Positions 1 to 13,860 of a DNA stretch of 64,000 nucleotides are shown here, one piece after another; position 1 is the first letter of the stretch, and every line of letters starts with the position of its first letter. A model generated the notes under the pieces. It did no database searches. It was not told the DNA's origin and was given only the letters and a program-made list of their open reading frames with translations. The DNA is from Embiotoca jacksoni (taxonomy: Eukaryota > Chordata > Actinopteri > Embiotocidae). The stretch lies in NCBI GenBank assembly GCA_022577435.1, contig JAKOON010000016.1, positions 14,838,276 to 14,902,275 on the forward strand, written 5' to 3'. Position numbers and translations under genes: made by a program.

Positions 1-2870
1 ACAGGTGTTCACAGTGAAAACCAGACGGCCTTCAGTTTCTTCCATTAAGTAAGCTATTGAGCAAAAATGACGCTAGCTCCTCAAAGATAAATATTACCTA
101 GTTTAAACTGGATACCTGCTGTTGGTCAAACAAAACAAGTTGTTTGATACATAAGGGTAGTTTGGACAAAATTATAAGGGTGAATATTCACCATTTTCTG
201 GCATTTCATATTGATTAACCAAAGGAAACATTCATTAAAAGATCCATTTAGCATTGGTGTCAAACCTCGTCTAAACCCGCAGTAGGACAGACCTGTAATT
301 AAACACTTCTGGGTTTTAACTCTGACATAAATATAATAAGCTGTAAATGAGCAAAGCTGTTGCTGAACGTGACATCAAACAGCACAACTGCTTGACATCG
401 TGCTCAACATCCCCGCGACGCTACAGGAGTCGTCAAAACAATCCAATTACAAACCATGACGCACTCTGCCCTCACGTGCCGTTTGTGTCTTCATGCTGCC
501 GCTCTGAACGCCAAACTTACTTTTGTGACAGAGTCTGTGCATGAATACAGAACACCCCCGCCCCCCCCCCCCGCCGGTCCCCTCAGACATCAAACTGCTT
601 TCTCATGATCACCATCTAATTTACTGGATGACTGAGTTTGCAGTTTGTGCCATCAGATCTTTGCTACAGAGACGCCTGATGTTTTTTATCAGGCTTGATT
701 TCTAGTGCTGCGTTTCATAACAGCCACAGCTGAGAGACCAAAGCTGATTATTAATTTAGTTCACTGTATAAATAAAATAATTACCTCGAGAAACAGAGTG
801 AAAATAGACATGAGCGCAACCAGAGGGGAAAAAAAAAAGTTTTTAGTCAAATGATGGAGATGACGTTTATGAACGGAGAACAAAATTCAACAGGTTGATA
901 CAAAAATGTGACTTCACCATAAAGTATTTGACTACAACATAATCTTAGTACAGGTAGAGGTCTCAAGAAAATGTCTCCTCAGGATTATTTGCATATAATT
1001 TATGTATTTTAAATATATTTTTGGGAAAAAGAAATGTGAAAATTTCAGGGCTGACGAAAAATCCAATCTATTAGCATTGTCTTACGTTACAGAGAAATAC
1101 AAAAACCACGATAATCAGCTTTTGAAATAAAACAAGCCGCCTGTCAATCACAACACCAACGGCAAATGCAGTACTTATTCTGAATGTGTGATAAGACTGA
1201 ACATGATGTTAATTTTGTCTAAACAGTAAACTGTATCTTTGCCAAAGAGCATCCATCTCTTGGCTACTAACTACTAAGTGATTATTGACAGCCAGAGCAT
1301 AAATGGACCTGCGCCCTCCAGCGTGCGTGCGTGTGACTCCGTATAGCCTTGCATGAACACAGTGTACAACATTTTCAATGCCGTTATACTGAATCTCTGG
1401 TCTGTCCCCACAGTTTAAAGAGTCCCTTACGTCCCACAACAAGGGCCCACTGGACATATACGTCACACGTTACACCCACAAGGCCACCCTCCAAAAGGGG
1501 AGGCCGGTAACAAATGGGTCTGGAAGGTATTTGCGATGTCTCTGACCAGGCGCAGTTTGAGTTTTTGACGTTTGGTTAACTTAGAAAACAACTCTTGCCC
1601 TGTGGACTATTTGGGAGTAGCCGTAATGTAAACTTAATGAGTGCAATGTGTTTTACAAATGTAGTTTGTTCATCCTCAATATGTGTAATGAATCCTTAGC
1701 ATGAACAGTTAGAGCCAACACAACCAAACACGTAAAGAGCTCCATCTACAGCTAAACTCAAATATCCTCAATAAAACATTCACCATGTGAGATGTAACAG
1801 ATTCGAATCCACCGGCTGATCTCTGGCAGGAGAACAGTGGAGCCAAGAGGGCTAAATAGCACAGTAGGCCACTAATAAAACAATATGAAGCTTTAAAAAC
1901 AAAACAAAAAAAATAAATGGTTTTGTAACTCCGAGGATTATTTAATTGGACAGAGCCGGAGACATGTCTCATTTTTCCAACAGGCTCTGTGGGATTTGTG
2001 TGAAAATTCACAGCTGAGGTGTGAAGATTCATAATGTCATTTAAAGTTCCATTGTCACAATGATGCGACACGTACATCCTTTAATTCAACACGCTCAATG
2101 CAGAGCGAGCACAATCAAAGTAGTCTGACAGTGTGCAGCTTTTGCTTTCAATTTCCCTGTTTTGAGTCTAAACAAGTAAAACACTTCAGTCAGATTTTCC
2201 ACTTGGGTTCAGACCAAAGAGATCTAAACGAGGATGCCATGCAAAACGGCATCGTGTGATTTCATCGTTAATTAAGGGTGTGTGAGGTTGTTTTTTTCCT
2301 CAACTCAAATTTACAAGGTCACCATGCTGCCCCGAAGGCTTTTTGCTTCTTAACAAAATGTTCCAATAGCTTTTAAGACCTGTTGATGTGTTTGGCGTGA
2401 GGACGGACAGATTCACTGCAGCCTGAAGCACATCGTGAACATATGAAGGGTCACTGCTGCAATTAAATGTTGAACTTTTAATAAAGTTCACCGCAAGAGT
2501 CACTCCATTTCCTAGTATGGATTAAGCCCCAGAAGGACTGTATCCTACATTTCCCATAATGCATCTCTCGCCCTATTGATTCACACGTAAACAAAAGAGA
2601 AACTGTGACTAGAAAACTTATGATATCTTTGCATGAAAAAGGAAATCAACAATCAACGGTTTGTGTTGGCACTCATTCATAGAAGCGGCCGGTTACACTG
2701 CAACATGAAGCGACGTGCCTCTGAGCTGAGGAGTGGACGAAACAAGTCGGGTCATGCTGCCGTTTGTCTGGACGCTACAATCCTTTTCCATGGCGATGCT
2801 AACAAACTGGATTTTGACGGAGACGCTGTGTTCTACAGAACGAAACGGTTGCTAGGGAGGCAAAACAAAT
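1..2870. other. Non-coding stretch, no gene recognised
   Basis: Only short frames without family features are present. A C-rich run lies at 557-571. Nothing looks like a splice-bounded coding exon on either strand. It may be intron or 3' UTR of a gene outside the window. Confidence 0.5.
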
Positions 2871-2879
2871 ACTAAACCA

Positions 2880-3140
2880 AACTGGAGCTGCAACACGTAC
2901 TCGATTAATTCATTAGTCAACCGACAGAAAATTAACCAGCAACTTCATTTTTTATTATCAAATAATCTTTTTTTTTTTTTTTTTTTTTTTTTTAAGCATT
3001 AATGTCAAACTTTAGCAGTTTCTAGCGCCTCAGATGTGATGCTTTAATTATATTTTTTTATTTCAAATGATAGTAAACTTAATAATTTACTATTTGGATT
3101 TGGAAATATTGCTGAAAGGCATTCTGTGCAATGTAGGAAA
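2880..3140. repeat. Dispersed AT-rich repeat with poly-T run
   Basis: GGAGCTGCAACACGTACTCG followed by ATTAATTC and a 20+ T run resembles a common fish repeat type starting CTGCAAC with ATTAAT cores. A similar opening (GGCTGCAACCATCAC, then TGATTAATC) occurs at 21599-21640. The class is uncertain, and identity rests on recollection of the motif. Confidence 0.35.
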
Positions 3141-3217
3141 GACAGTTTAAACTACAGTCTAGGCACACACTGACTCCAGATGGCACTGCTGTCCACGGGG
3201 GGACAGAGACAAAGACA

Positions 3218-3220
<3 letters not shown>

Positions 3221-3264
<44 letters not shown>

Positions 3265-3387
3265 CAACCACAGTCTTGTGACACTGTCTTGCCAAATAGT
3301 AGATTCTCACATACTGATCATGTGAAGTCAAGTGAGCAAATCCAATGAAATGCAAATAACCTTTATAGACACCTCCAGAAACAAACA

Positions 3388-3458
<71 letters not shown>

Positions 3459-4094
3459 TCTTAGCCTCTTTCCTGTTATTGTTAAGATGAAGGTGGTGGC
3501 TCCTGGTCCGACTAATAAACACAACCTGACACACACAAACCCCCAAAATGCACAACACAGGAAAACAAAATCTGATTCCAGTGGGCGATCCCGCTCTTCT
3601 TCGGTGGTAGTGCTACCAGTAAAGAAGAAATAACTAAATACAGGCCAAGCATAAGCCATAAGCTTCGCTTTCGAAGAACAAATTTATCTGCCTCCTGCCT
3701 ACCCATAATCCCTTGTGGTTGGGGGGGGGGGGGGTGCTTCCTGACATTCAGATGGGATTCTCACTTGAGGACACAGATATTTTCATGCTTCTTCTTCAAT
3801 CTTGTTGCTGCTATTTGGTGAACGGCATCACTCTCATCAAGCCAAAAAGATGAACTAACAGGTTCAGCAGTGCAGAAACCAAATGATGATTCCAGTCTAT
3901 TACAACCCATATGTTTTGATCTCAGAAGCGTGGTGTCGTCGATTCATCTCAGCTCCTCTGATGTGCCTCACTTCTACATCATCTCCTCTGTCTGCACTGA
4001 TTTATCTCATCTCTACCTAGATACCAATGGATAGTGTTTACCTGTATTTTCTAGATAGAGCTCCCATCTTCCTCCCACGGATGTTACACACACA

Positions 4095-4168
<74 letters not shown>

Positions 4169-4331
4169 CTCAGTCAGGTCAATACGATCTAAAATAAAAA
4201 CAATGCAGCACAACTGCCTACACCAATCATCCTCAGCATATGGAGGCAAATGACTATTGACTTCCAATCTATTTCTGGGAGGTCCCTGAACCATCCTCCC
4301 ATCTCTAAATACATGCTACACCACAAAGCAT

Positions 4332-4365
<34 letters not shown>

Positions 4366-4475
4366 GCCTGTGTTTTTTTTTTAAGTGTTTAGGTGGTTAG
4401 TGTGGCAAAAATGACCATGTCTCATGATAAACTATAACAGAGAGGACTGGAGCTCTGTAACCAGTAACATCTGTC

Positions 4476-4553
<78 letters not shown>
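3221..4553. repeat. Cluster of five (CA)n/(GT)n microsatellites
   Basis: (CA)n tracts at 3221-3263, 3391-3456, 4086-4166 and 4333-4363, and a (GT)n tract at 4481-4553. Single-copy DNA lies between them. Long frames of alternating Cys-Val or His-Thr here are artefacts of the repeat. Confidence 0.95.
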
Positions 4554-4554
<1 letters not shown>

Positions 4555-5259
4555 ATATTCATTCGACACAGCCTATGAAACAGTCACTGCTGTGTATGGT
4601 TCGAAACAGCCATAGTAATACAGTCTATTCAGACATGAGTAATAAGTCGTCCATTCCTGCACAGCATCTTTGTATCTCTGCATGTCTACGTGCGTCACGC
4701 TCATATGTTCAACAGAAGGCACATTATGGTAAATACAATGCCTCCATCTATTCACACGACAATCCCCGCATCTGTCGAGGAGACTCCCAGGCGGGCCTAG
4801 TGCAAAGGTTCATTCTGGCAGACACACTGCGTGCTCCCGCTGCTGCTATTGGCTAGCTCGAGAGAGGCTTTGTTGGCATACCCGACATATGCTGCACGCT
4901 CCGAACTCGCATCCGAAAACTGTCGTTTTTTTGAAGTGCTGCTTTTCTAGCAAACATATATTGGCCACTAAATAAGATTTAACAGCTGGTTAGAATCATC
5001 ACATATTGCTTAATAATTCGGCGTCCATGTAACACATTGAGCAGCATTTACTACAGGTAAAATGTCAACTATTATTTGCAGGTTGCGTGCTGTTCCCCCA
5101 CAATCCTCTTCAATCAAAAAAAAAAAATCCACCGTAGCGAAAGGCGACGTGCCGTAAACTCGCACTTTATGATAGGTTTTAATTTGAATTTAAACTCGTT
5201 TTGTGAATCACTCCAATGCTGACTTCAACAGAAGACTTCAATGAATCCATAGAAATATC

Positions 5260-5950
5260 CGGTAGAAAATAGGAAATATAAAATAGCCGGTTTTTGCAAA
5301 GGAGTTCGGCGTGACGTTCTCTGGAGAAAAGTCAACGCGTATCTCATGTTCCGGAAGTGTTTTCTTGTTGTGATTTACCAACGTCGTTCAAATCCAACAC
5401 ATTAAGAGACATTAACGGTGAACGTAGAGAGTAGTAACTGTTATTATCCGGTGTCACCGACAGGTTTAGGACCCGGAGGCTGACGGCTGGCAGGCCCTGC
5501 TGGGTGTCTGTCTTTCTGCGCTGGGTCGCTTCCTTCCTGCAGCCTCTCCTCTTCCACAGACAAACGGCAGTGTTTGGGTTTTTTTCAACGCAGGTATAAA
5601 CCGTGTTGAGACCGAGACCGCGAGAGATTCTGCGCGCCGTTTCGCTCCGTCAGCCATACCTTTTATTGTGGTTTGTTGAATCAGCCCGGTGCCCGTTAGG
5701 ATCCGTGGTGGAGACTGTCCATTGTCCTGCCGCTGCTACTGATTCCTCCTGCGAGCGAACAGACTGAGCGCCTGCCTCCTCTCTGCTCCTCCTCCTCCTC
5801 CCCACTCACATCATCTGGTTTCATCTCTCTCTCTCTCTCCCCTACTGCTCTGCGTCCTTCCCGTCATCCTCCCTCCCCTCCTTTATCTTTCTTCTCCCTA
5901 GTTTCCCTACTCATTCATACCGGCATCCTTCCACTCTGTCTACCAGCACC
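5260..5950. promoter_or_regulatory. CpG-rich promoter-like segment, direction unknown
   Basis: CpG density is clearly above that of the surrounding DNA (for example CTGCGCGCCGTTTCGCTCCG near 5630). An ETS-type motif TTCCGGAAGTG lies at 5350-5360. It is followed on the plus strand by a long pyrimidine-rich run to about 5950. No exon with recognisable coding follows on either strand: a 63-codon minus-strand frame starting at 5657 has no family resemblance. It may be the promoter of a gene with a long first intron leaving the window. Confidence 0.45.
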
Positions 5951-5959
5951 ACTTTCATC

Positions 5960-8900
5960 ACCTCCCCGTGTTTGAACAACTGCATGATTTAACATGTGTA
6001 CCTCTAATACACTGTAGAGTGTCAGATAGTGTCATTATGGAATTTAACCAACAGTGAAGCTTTCCACCGCTATGCAGTGGTGAAAATAATCTCAATACAT
6101 TTACTAAAGTACTGTACTTAATTAGCTTAATATTTAAGTACTTGTACTTTGCTTATTTCCATTTGACTTTATATTTCCGCTCCATCACATTTCAGAAGAA
6201 GATCCACTACATTTATTTGACAGTTTTAGTTAGGCTAATTTTCAGATGAAGATTAATGGATGATATAACAAGTTTTTAAAAATACAACACGTTGTTAATG
6301 ATTAAACCAGTGGTTTCCAACCTTCTTGTCTTCTGATGTCCTATAAAAACGAGTGTGCAGTCACGGTCACGTTTCAGATGTTTATCAGTTGTTAACAGCT
6401 GCACCAAATAGTGATTTCTCCCTCTAAATGTCTCACATGGTTTCACTTCAAGAAATGTTCACATGTTCCGATATCTCAAAAAAAATAAAAATCTAAGATC
6501 AGAGAAAAAGTCTTAAAACTAAAATAGATTTGTCTATCAGGAGGGTTTTTTTTCTTTTCTCTCCCAGTAACCCAGTGAGATGATTCATCCGTTGTATATA
6601 AAACTGGATATATGGAAATTCAAACTAGCTCCACCTGCACCAGCTACAACAGTAACATATTCTTACACACTGATGCTTCACTATTGATGATCTAAATATG
6701 TCATATAACCAGGAGCCCATACTTTTACTTTAATACTTTAATAAGTCGGGTTTTTTAGGCAGGACTTTTTTGTACTTGTGGTTTATGTTTACATTACAGT
6801 ATTGGTATAGTTAAATTAAGGCTCTGAATTCTTCTTCCTCACCTGATAGATTACCCAGAATCCTGCTGATTGCCACACTGGTTAGCTGTTTTGGTGGCTA
6901 ATTGACTTTTACAAGCTCTTTAGCAGAAATTACAGCTCATGAGGCTTTCAGTTATAAAAGAGTTTCAGCGACCTCTGCTGGCAAATACTGTTTAAAAGCA
7001 GGGTACAGTTCCACTACTGTTGCAGAAGGAGGTTCAATAACCCAACATGGCTGAACATCAAGTACAACGTTCTGCAGGTTTGAGCTCATGAGACCATCCT
7101 CTGTTTTTCAGCAGGACAATGGGCCAAAAATGCTCCTCCAGGCTCCGTAAGACTGTTGGAAGAACCTTGTGAAGTTGGTTTATTGCATACTAAATAAATA
7201 CAAATTTATCTTTTCATGGTTTCCATGTCTGTTTGTGTTGTAGCCAGTAGTTAAAATAAAGATAAAAAAAAAAAAACAACTAATGTGTAGGTGTGACCAG
7301 ACTTTGAACGGGTACTTTCTTGTTACTTTCTTGTTGGACAGCAAGATATGCCGTGTGATATTGTATCATGTTCTCCGGGAAGTATTTAAAGGTCATGAAT
7401 CTCTTTGAAATCTGAAATTACAGAGTGGAACTTGTTGTCGTAAAGGTTCCTGACTTTAATGAATGTTGTTTTACATGTAGGAGGCCGTACATATCTGTCT
7501 CAACCTCACCTGTCGAACAGTGACCACATATTCTGTTGTTTTTGTTTGATTTGCCATGGACTTTATTTCCTTGTTCGATTCCTAATTAGTGGTCATTGAA
7601 GCAGAGAATAGGATTTTTGTATTCTTTCTATCTCTGACAGTAGAGAGATATTCTATCAATCTTTTTTAAGAAGTAGATAACATTCTCTACTTTGGCTTTT
7701 AGTTTTGTCTGCCCAGTGTTTCTTTTCATTGTGTTACACTTTGGTTCACTCTGACTGGTGTTCGGAAAGTGTTGTTGTGAGACTGGTCGGTGTGTGATGG
7801 ACATCAGTGTGTCTCAGCACCAGCTGACAAAAGGGACTCTTTTCCTGGATCATGCAGCTCTTGGGTTTGTGGAGCTTCAGAATGTAGGGTGTCTTTGGAG
7901 CTGGATTGAAGGTGAATAAAATATTTCAGTGCTATCTTTTGAATATTCATAATTCATGTTCTGCTCTGCATGTTGATGTTTTTCTGTGTATGCGTAAAAT
8001 GTATCTATGTGTAAAGATTCTGGTGGATGTTTTTCCCAATGGGTACTATAGTGACTGAGTGGACCATTACTTCACCAGTGCAGTGCAATGGGCTGTATGA
8101 TACCATTAAACATTTTTAGCCAAATTTGTACTGACATTTTGACAATTTTCCCAGGTAAATCGAGAAAAGCTGCACTTTTATTTATCAGAAGTATGAAATC
8201 AAAGCTAACATAGGGAAGGATTTAATTCTCTCCTAATTCATTTAAATCAAATTGAATATTTGTCTGTTTGAATCGGACCTGCTGACAGTCAGAAGTTGTC
8301 ATTCATTCCGTTTTGTCTCTCCACCGTTGGTGTGAGAGAGATACGCACAATATGCCCTTTGGCGTCTGAGATATACACACAAGGTATCTTAAGTGTCTTG
8401 ACGAGGCTGGTCGAAAAAGGGTCCTTTGACAAAATACAGAAAGGGCAAAGTCTGTGTAAGTAGCAGGTCGGGGGTGATTATCCCATGATTCCCTGCAGAG
8501 TGGTGTTTGAGTCCATGATGAAGCAAAAGGCAACGTGGATTTTCTAAAATAACCCAAGTAAGTTTTTAATGTCTAAACACAGGGCCCGTGGCACCTTGTG
8601 TGTCTGAGACGCAAACGTCAGTATTTGATGGTCTGGAATCGACATAATTTGACACACTGGGAATGAGACTGTGTTGCAGTTTGCCACTGTAAAACTGAGA
8701 GTGCACAGTCTCCTTTTAAAATCCATCTCTTAAATACGTTTATAAGAAATTCTATGCCACATTCAAATCTGTGGAAAATAACCGTCTACAGAAGATTATG
8801 CGTAAACATGTCAAAGTAGCATTTTACCTGGGGAAATAATCTTATTGGTAAAACTGGAGCAAACAGTTCTGTGCAAAATGCTGATACTCACTGAACAAGG

Positions 8901-10980
8901 CTAACCATCTGTTTACAAGGCAAGGCCATCGTTTTACAATTCTAGAGTCCGTCCTGGACCTTCTGACTGCTTCAGAACGCTTCTGCATTTCGTCCTTGAC
9001 CACAGCTTGATTGGTTTTGTTTTTCTCCTTTATCCAAAAAGTTACTGTTTCATTGTCAACACTCCCACCGCTCGGGAGGGATGGGAGGGAGTTAACCTCA
9101 GTTTTTCTTGGGTTTGTGATGTTTGCAGCTGCTTTTTTTTTTCTTCTTGTTTTTACTTGTTCTTGAGAGTCTACACTGATCTCAGGTTGTCCAGTCTTCA
9201 AGGTTTTGTTCAAACTTTAGATACTGTTTCCATCCCTCTGGCTGGCAATAGTTTGTCTCACCCTCAAGTACAGATTGGCATGCACCCAGACGTCAGCGGC
9301 CTCTTCATTTTGTACATTTGAAGATCTCTTCCGCCATGCGTTCAAGGATATCAATTCTTAGCTTTGGCGGTGAGAGTAGAAACAATGCTGTTTGCTCTGA
9401 ATTCTCTGTTTGCTCGTTTGAGCTGAATTCCAACAACATTTATAAAGTGAGGATCTAAGACAACTAGAGGCTAAGAAGAGGTTCTTAACTCTGGAGCTGG
9501 ATCTAAAATGCACTGCCAACTGACTGGTCAGAAGACAAAACTGCCTCTGTGAGGAGATGGAGGGCTGAGAAGTCCTTCGAGGTCAGAGAGCTGTGGGGTG
9601 TAGTTGGTTATTGGCACTCTGGTGCTGCAAGGGGGTGGAGGCCCTGGAATAATGGAGCTAGTTTCTTCATACAAAATAAAACCACTCTAACAAGATCCCT
9701 GTCTCTAAGTTGTCTGGTCAATATAAGGCTGAATTATTTGTTTCAAAGTCTGTGTCATTGTATTCAAAAACAAGAATTTATGTCGAGAACAAGTTGATGC
9801 ATCGACGCTGGGATGAACGAAAGATGAATGGGTGAGTGGGACTTGACAGTGTTCACTTGATGTAACCAAGGGAACAGATACAGGAAACAAAGGTAATTGG
9901 AGGATTCCCAGTGGGTCACTACTGCGGTTGAGTTCAGCCTATAATCTTCTATTCATATATTCAGTGCAGCCTGCAGCAGTAAAACTTAGCTCACCGTCCT
10001 GCATGGACCCTCTTTTGCTCACTGGATTCTTTGAAATGAAAACAAACTATTTGTCAGTTATTCAAAGTGGCACATTATGCAAAAATAATACTTCAAGAGT
10101 GACATAACTCTTGAGATTTACATATAAATCATAGCAGAATGTGGATACAAATACCGACTGCAGATTTACAATAATGATACTGTTAGTATTGTTTTGACAA
10201 AGGTGCAAATCTTTCTCTTTACAGAACATTTCTGTTTTAGGAATTAAGCAAATTAAACTTCAATGGATTGTGAATTAGCTGAAATGATGTGAAGACAGTA
10301 TTTACTTTCATCTGAGTGCATCCCGACTTAATAACATTAGTAAGAAAGAAAATGGTCTGAGGCACTCATGACACCACACACACAATATTCTTACAGCAAA
10401 CTTCAAACTGTTTTTCATGATGCACGTTTGAAGAATTTTTTGCAAACTCAAACTGCAGACCACCAGTGAAACCATTTAGGAATTAGCGTACCAATTCTGG
10501 AGGATGATTCTTGGATCATCGACATCCACATGAAGCATGGAAAACTTTACAACTTCCCATGTGGATTGAAGGTGGGATACACTGACATGATATGCAATTA
10601 TAAGCTGATATTTGGCTGCTAATGTGAGTGATATCAAGCAACTTGCTTAAAGATGCTTTGCTTGACCTCACACTTCATAGCTCACCACCCTGCTAGAGCG
10701 CAAAACATCCCATCATTTGAGGGTAAAGTTTAAGATGGTGATGTTTTGATAAGAGTTGTGCAGATAAAACCTTAAAGCATTTCTGTGTTGTGTGATTTCG
10801 CAGTCCAGGTTGGCAATAAACTATTTTTAATGAAGCATGGCAACAATTTATTTTAAATGAAGCATCACAAACCAAGCAGGTTCTGCCTCCAGTATTGAGT
10901 CTGCAACTATAACTGCAAGAGACCTCAATAAATTCTGACTTTTAACTGTCCCTTTAGAGGCGTAGGTGTGCGGTATGAAA
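5960..10980. other. Non-coding stretch, no gene recognised
   Basis: No family-like coding segment was found. Frames on the minus strand at 8303-8557 and 8842-9213 are uninterrupted for 84 and 123 codons but show no recognisable domain or splice context. A sequence CAGCGACCTCTGCTGG at 6966-6981 resembles a CTCF core. The segment could be the far 3' flank of carhsp1 or the intron of an unknown gene. Confidence 0.45.
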
Positions 10981-10986
10981 AGAGGT

Positions 10987-11212
10987 TTAACCCTCCCGTT
11001 GTCGTTGGATCAAAATGACCCGCAGCTGTGTTCAACCAAGTTCTATTATATTTTCACATTTTTTTGGGATCATTGATGACAAGGAGGCTGTGAGGGTTTC
11101 TTTAAAGAATGATGACCAATGATCCCAAAAAATATAAAAATATAGAAATAAAACAGAACTTGGTTGAACACAGCTGTGGGTCATTTTGACCCGAGGACAA
11201 TGGGTGGGTTAA
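10987..11212. mobile_element. piggyBac-type MITE with TTAA target duplication
   Basis: TTAA at 10987-10990 and 11209-11212 flank a 218-bp body that folds back on itself. The left arm is CCCTCCCGTTGTCGTTGGAT then CAAAATGACCCGCAGCTGTG. The right arm, read on the other strand, is CCCACCCATTGTCCTCGGGT then CAAAATGACCCACAGCTGTG. The match continues through CAACCAAGTTCT and the ATCCCAAAAAA segment. There is no coding capacity, so it depends on a piggyBac transposase elsewhere. TTAA duplication plus CCC-ends is the hallmark of this superfamily. Confidence 0.88.
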
Positions 11213-13808
11213 TAGTTCTTTCCCCCCACTTATATGGGAAGTTAGATTAAGCTATTAAGAATGTAAGAGAAGATACTTTTTGGAAATGAATATACGAATG
11301 CAGAGGGAAATCTTATCAGGAATAAAATACTCACAGAAGTGATGTACAATGTGAGGCCCCCGGTAACATAGAAATACACTCTTTCTGTACTCCATAACAG
11401 ACAGTTGGTTTCTCCCTTGTAAATCTGATGTGTCTTGTCTTTTGTTCAGAGGTTTAAATGAGCTAAGGGAACAGCCTTCACCTGAATAACTGATCTTATA
11501 CCTGCACAAAGCCTGCAGAAGCAGATACATCTTCAATGAAGCCTGCTATCCCAGATCTGAAATAAAAACTCAACGCTTCTCTAATATAACCAGGTCTTGT
11601 GAACGGGGCTCTTTAACTTGTTCGTACCTTGTTTGTATCAGTAGTCCTGCAAAATACAGCCAAGTACAGTGGATGGAAAAAAAGAGCTGAATGAGATCCA
11701 GGTGGTAAATTATTCAACATCCAGAAGACACCGCAAAGTTTATGAAGTTTTCTTGATGTGCCAAAAGGGTTGCAAACCTCAAAGTAAACAAAGTATAGTG
11801 ATACTGCAAGAAATTTTTTTTTTTATTATTATTTTTTTAAAGTAAATTCCACCTCTTATTGATTTGTAATGCTCGACAGCTGAAGTATTTTTCCGTGTCT
11901 TGTGGATTTAGATTAGGCCTTCTAAAACATCATTGTCAGATGCTACAGAGAACACAGAATAGGAACACATTCAAATGTCCTTGTGGTTTATGTGATCAAG
12001 CAAATGTGCAACACACTGAAACGTTTTAGTAAATTCTGTTTCCATCTGTAAGCTGTAGCCAGAGGACATCTTTTACAAAGGTTTTGGCCAAAAGGTTGGA
12101 ATAGTAACGTTTTTAAGAATGTTAGACAGGCTAATAAAGGTGAGCAAAACAGATGGTGAGCTTACATAATGCATGTCATGCAGTAATTCATCAATAGCTG
12201 TGGCCGACACGCAACAAAACGTGTTCCAGTATAATCGAGAGGATGTTCTGCTCAAGATCCTTGGGCAGATCTGATCTTTATTAAATATTACAAATTATTG
12301 AAATGAAAAGGGTAATAAAAAACATGGAGTTTGAAATCTAATGTGTGTTTTATGTAACTGCATCTGAACTTTAGGTCAGACTATTTTGTTTTTATCCATC
12401 ATTTATTATTTTATTCTATAAAATACATATCCACCTTAAATTATTGTGTCGACATTTGTCGGCTTTTTGGCCATCCAGAATCTTAACATTTGAAATAAAA
12501 TTGTTACATTATGATTCAAGGAAAGGTAGATAAAACATTTGCTGGACATAAATAAAACCTCTGATATCTGCTAATAATTAACATTTATGATTAAGCAGCC
12601 CACAGTAGCTCAGCTTATGCTAGGTATAGGTTCGGTCATCTCTTTTTTTCTACATTTAATTTTGGCCATTATTATCCTGACATCTAAGTTTGCCTTTTAA
12701 TTTTAATTTGAGACCCAATTATTGTCCAAAGTGGAAATGAAGGTTGCCTGTGAGCAAGCTGTAGTAAACAATAGTGGCCAGATGAGGGCAGCAGATCATG
12801 ATTCTTCAGTAGTGGTTACGTGACTGTATTTCAGTTGAGTCATCATTTTGTAACAAGATGCTGTACAGAAGCTCACAAAAGATATTAGCTATAATTTACC
12901 TTTTTCAGAGTATTGATGTTCCTCAAAGTGAATCTTGTTTCCCCTTCCGTGTAAAGAATCCGAGCTTGAACACATAAGTCACTTCCCCTGTCACTCTTTT
13001 GTGTTTTACTCACCGGTCAGTGTTCAGGGCTGCTCTTAAGATCCGAGCCCAGGTCACACATTTTCACGAGAAGTGGCTTCGGCACAGACAAAAGTCGATT
13101 CCACTCACCCTCAGTATTGGATTTGTCCTTTATGTTTAAACAGAGTTAAGTATATAATTTATAGTGAGATAGTATCAAATCAATTGGCCACATCTGTACA
13201 TAAGTGTGACGACGATACATTGAACCAGTTAGTATTAAGTTGATAGCAACCTTTGTGTATATTCCCCCCCTATATAGCTGATGGTATTACTTTTGCTCTA
13301 TTCTGAGTTTAGTTCTCTTTTGTTCACCTTCTTTAGGGTCCCAGTTAGTTGATAATTAGATTTTTTTTTCTTTTTTTGGGATAATTCAAAATAAACTGGT
13401 ATTACTAGTCCCAAATTCACTGCATGAATATCTTAGTCTGGACACGCTTCATTGAGGATTGTTCCCAGGCATTGCATCTTACTGGGCCTAGACCTCGAGT
13501 TACTTTTGGCATTTAACCAATCGGCATTTACCACCATATATCGTGCACCAAAACTCTACCAGGCTCAATTGTTAGAACTACATCTAGAGACAAATGTTTC
13601 ACTTGTCGCTGAGTGCCCTTCAGTGTGGCTGAGCAAACCTTAATGTGAACAGCATTTAAAAATCATAATCACAGTGAAGACTGAGGCTTTCAGCAGCATT
13701 TGGGTGGAGCCAGGCTAAAATGAAAACTTAATTAAAAAATGTTCAACCCTTCATCCAAATTTTGCTGCTCAGTTGGAGACAGATGCCCTTTTCATTTCAG
13801 ACTAATTT
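11213..13808. other. Non-coding AT-rich stretch
   Basis: No coding exon, RNA gene or clear element recognised. A short C run at 13263-13269 and several homopolymer A/T runs are the only features. Confidence 0.45.
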
Positions 13809-13860
13809 AAAAAAATGTCCCCTCGGGGATTAATAAAGTAAATACCTACCTACCTACCTA
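13809..13860 (+). mobile_element. Truncated retroposon 3' tail ending in (CTAC)n
   Basis: The tail AAAAAATGTCCCCTCGGGG then ATTAATAAAGTAAA runs directly into TACCTACCTACCTACC. The same tail occurs at 49440-49492 and, inverted, at 45515-45610. This is the usual look of a 5'-truncated non-LTR retrotransposon or its SINE, whose 3' end is a microsatellite instead of poly-A. Confidence 0.7.

Noticed and set aside
3079..4615. Several long frames of alternating Cys-Val residues
   Set aside because: They are pure translations of (CA)n/(GT)n microsatellites, present on several frames at once, with no splice or start context.
5466..5657. 63-codon frame in the CpG-rich segment as a protein N-terminus
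   Set aside because: CpG-rich DNA is often free of stops. There is no donor in frame and no family resemblance.
8842..9213. 123-codon minus-strand basic protein
   Set aside because: Lys/Arg-rich but without any recognisable motif, splice context or related copy in the window. Left as non-coding.
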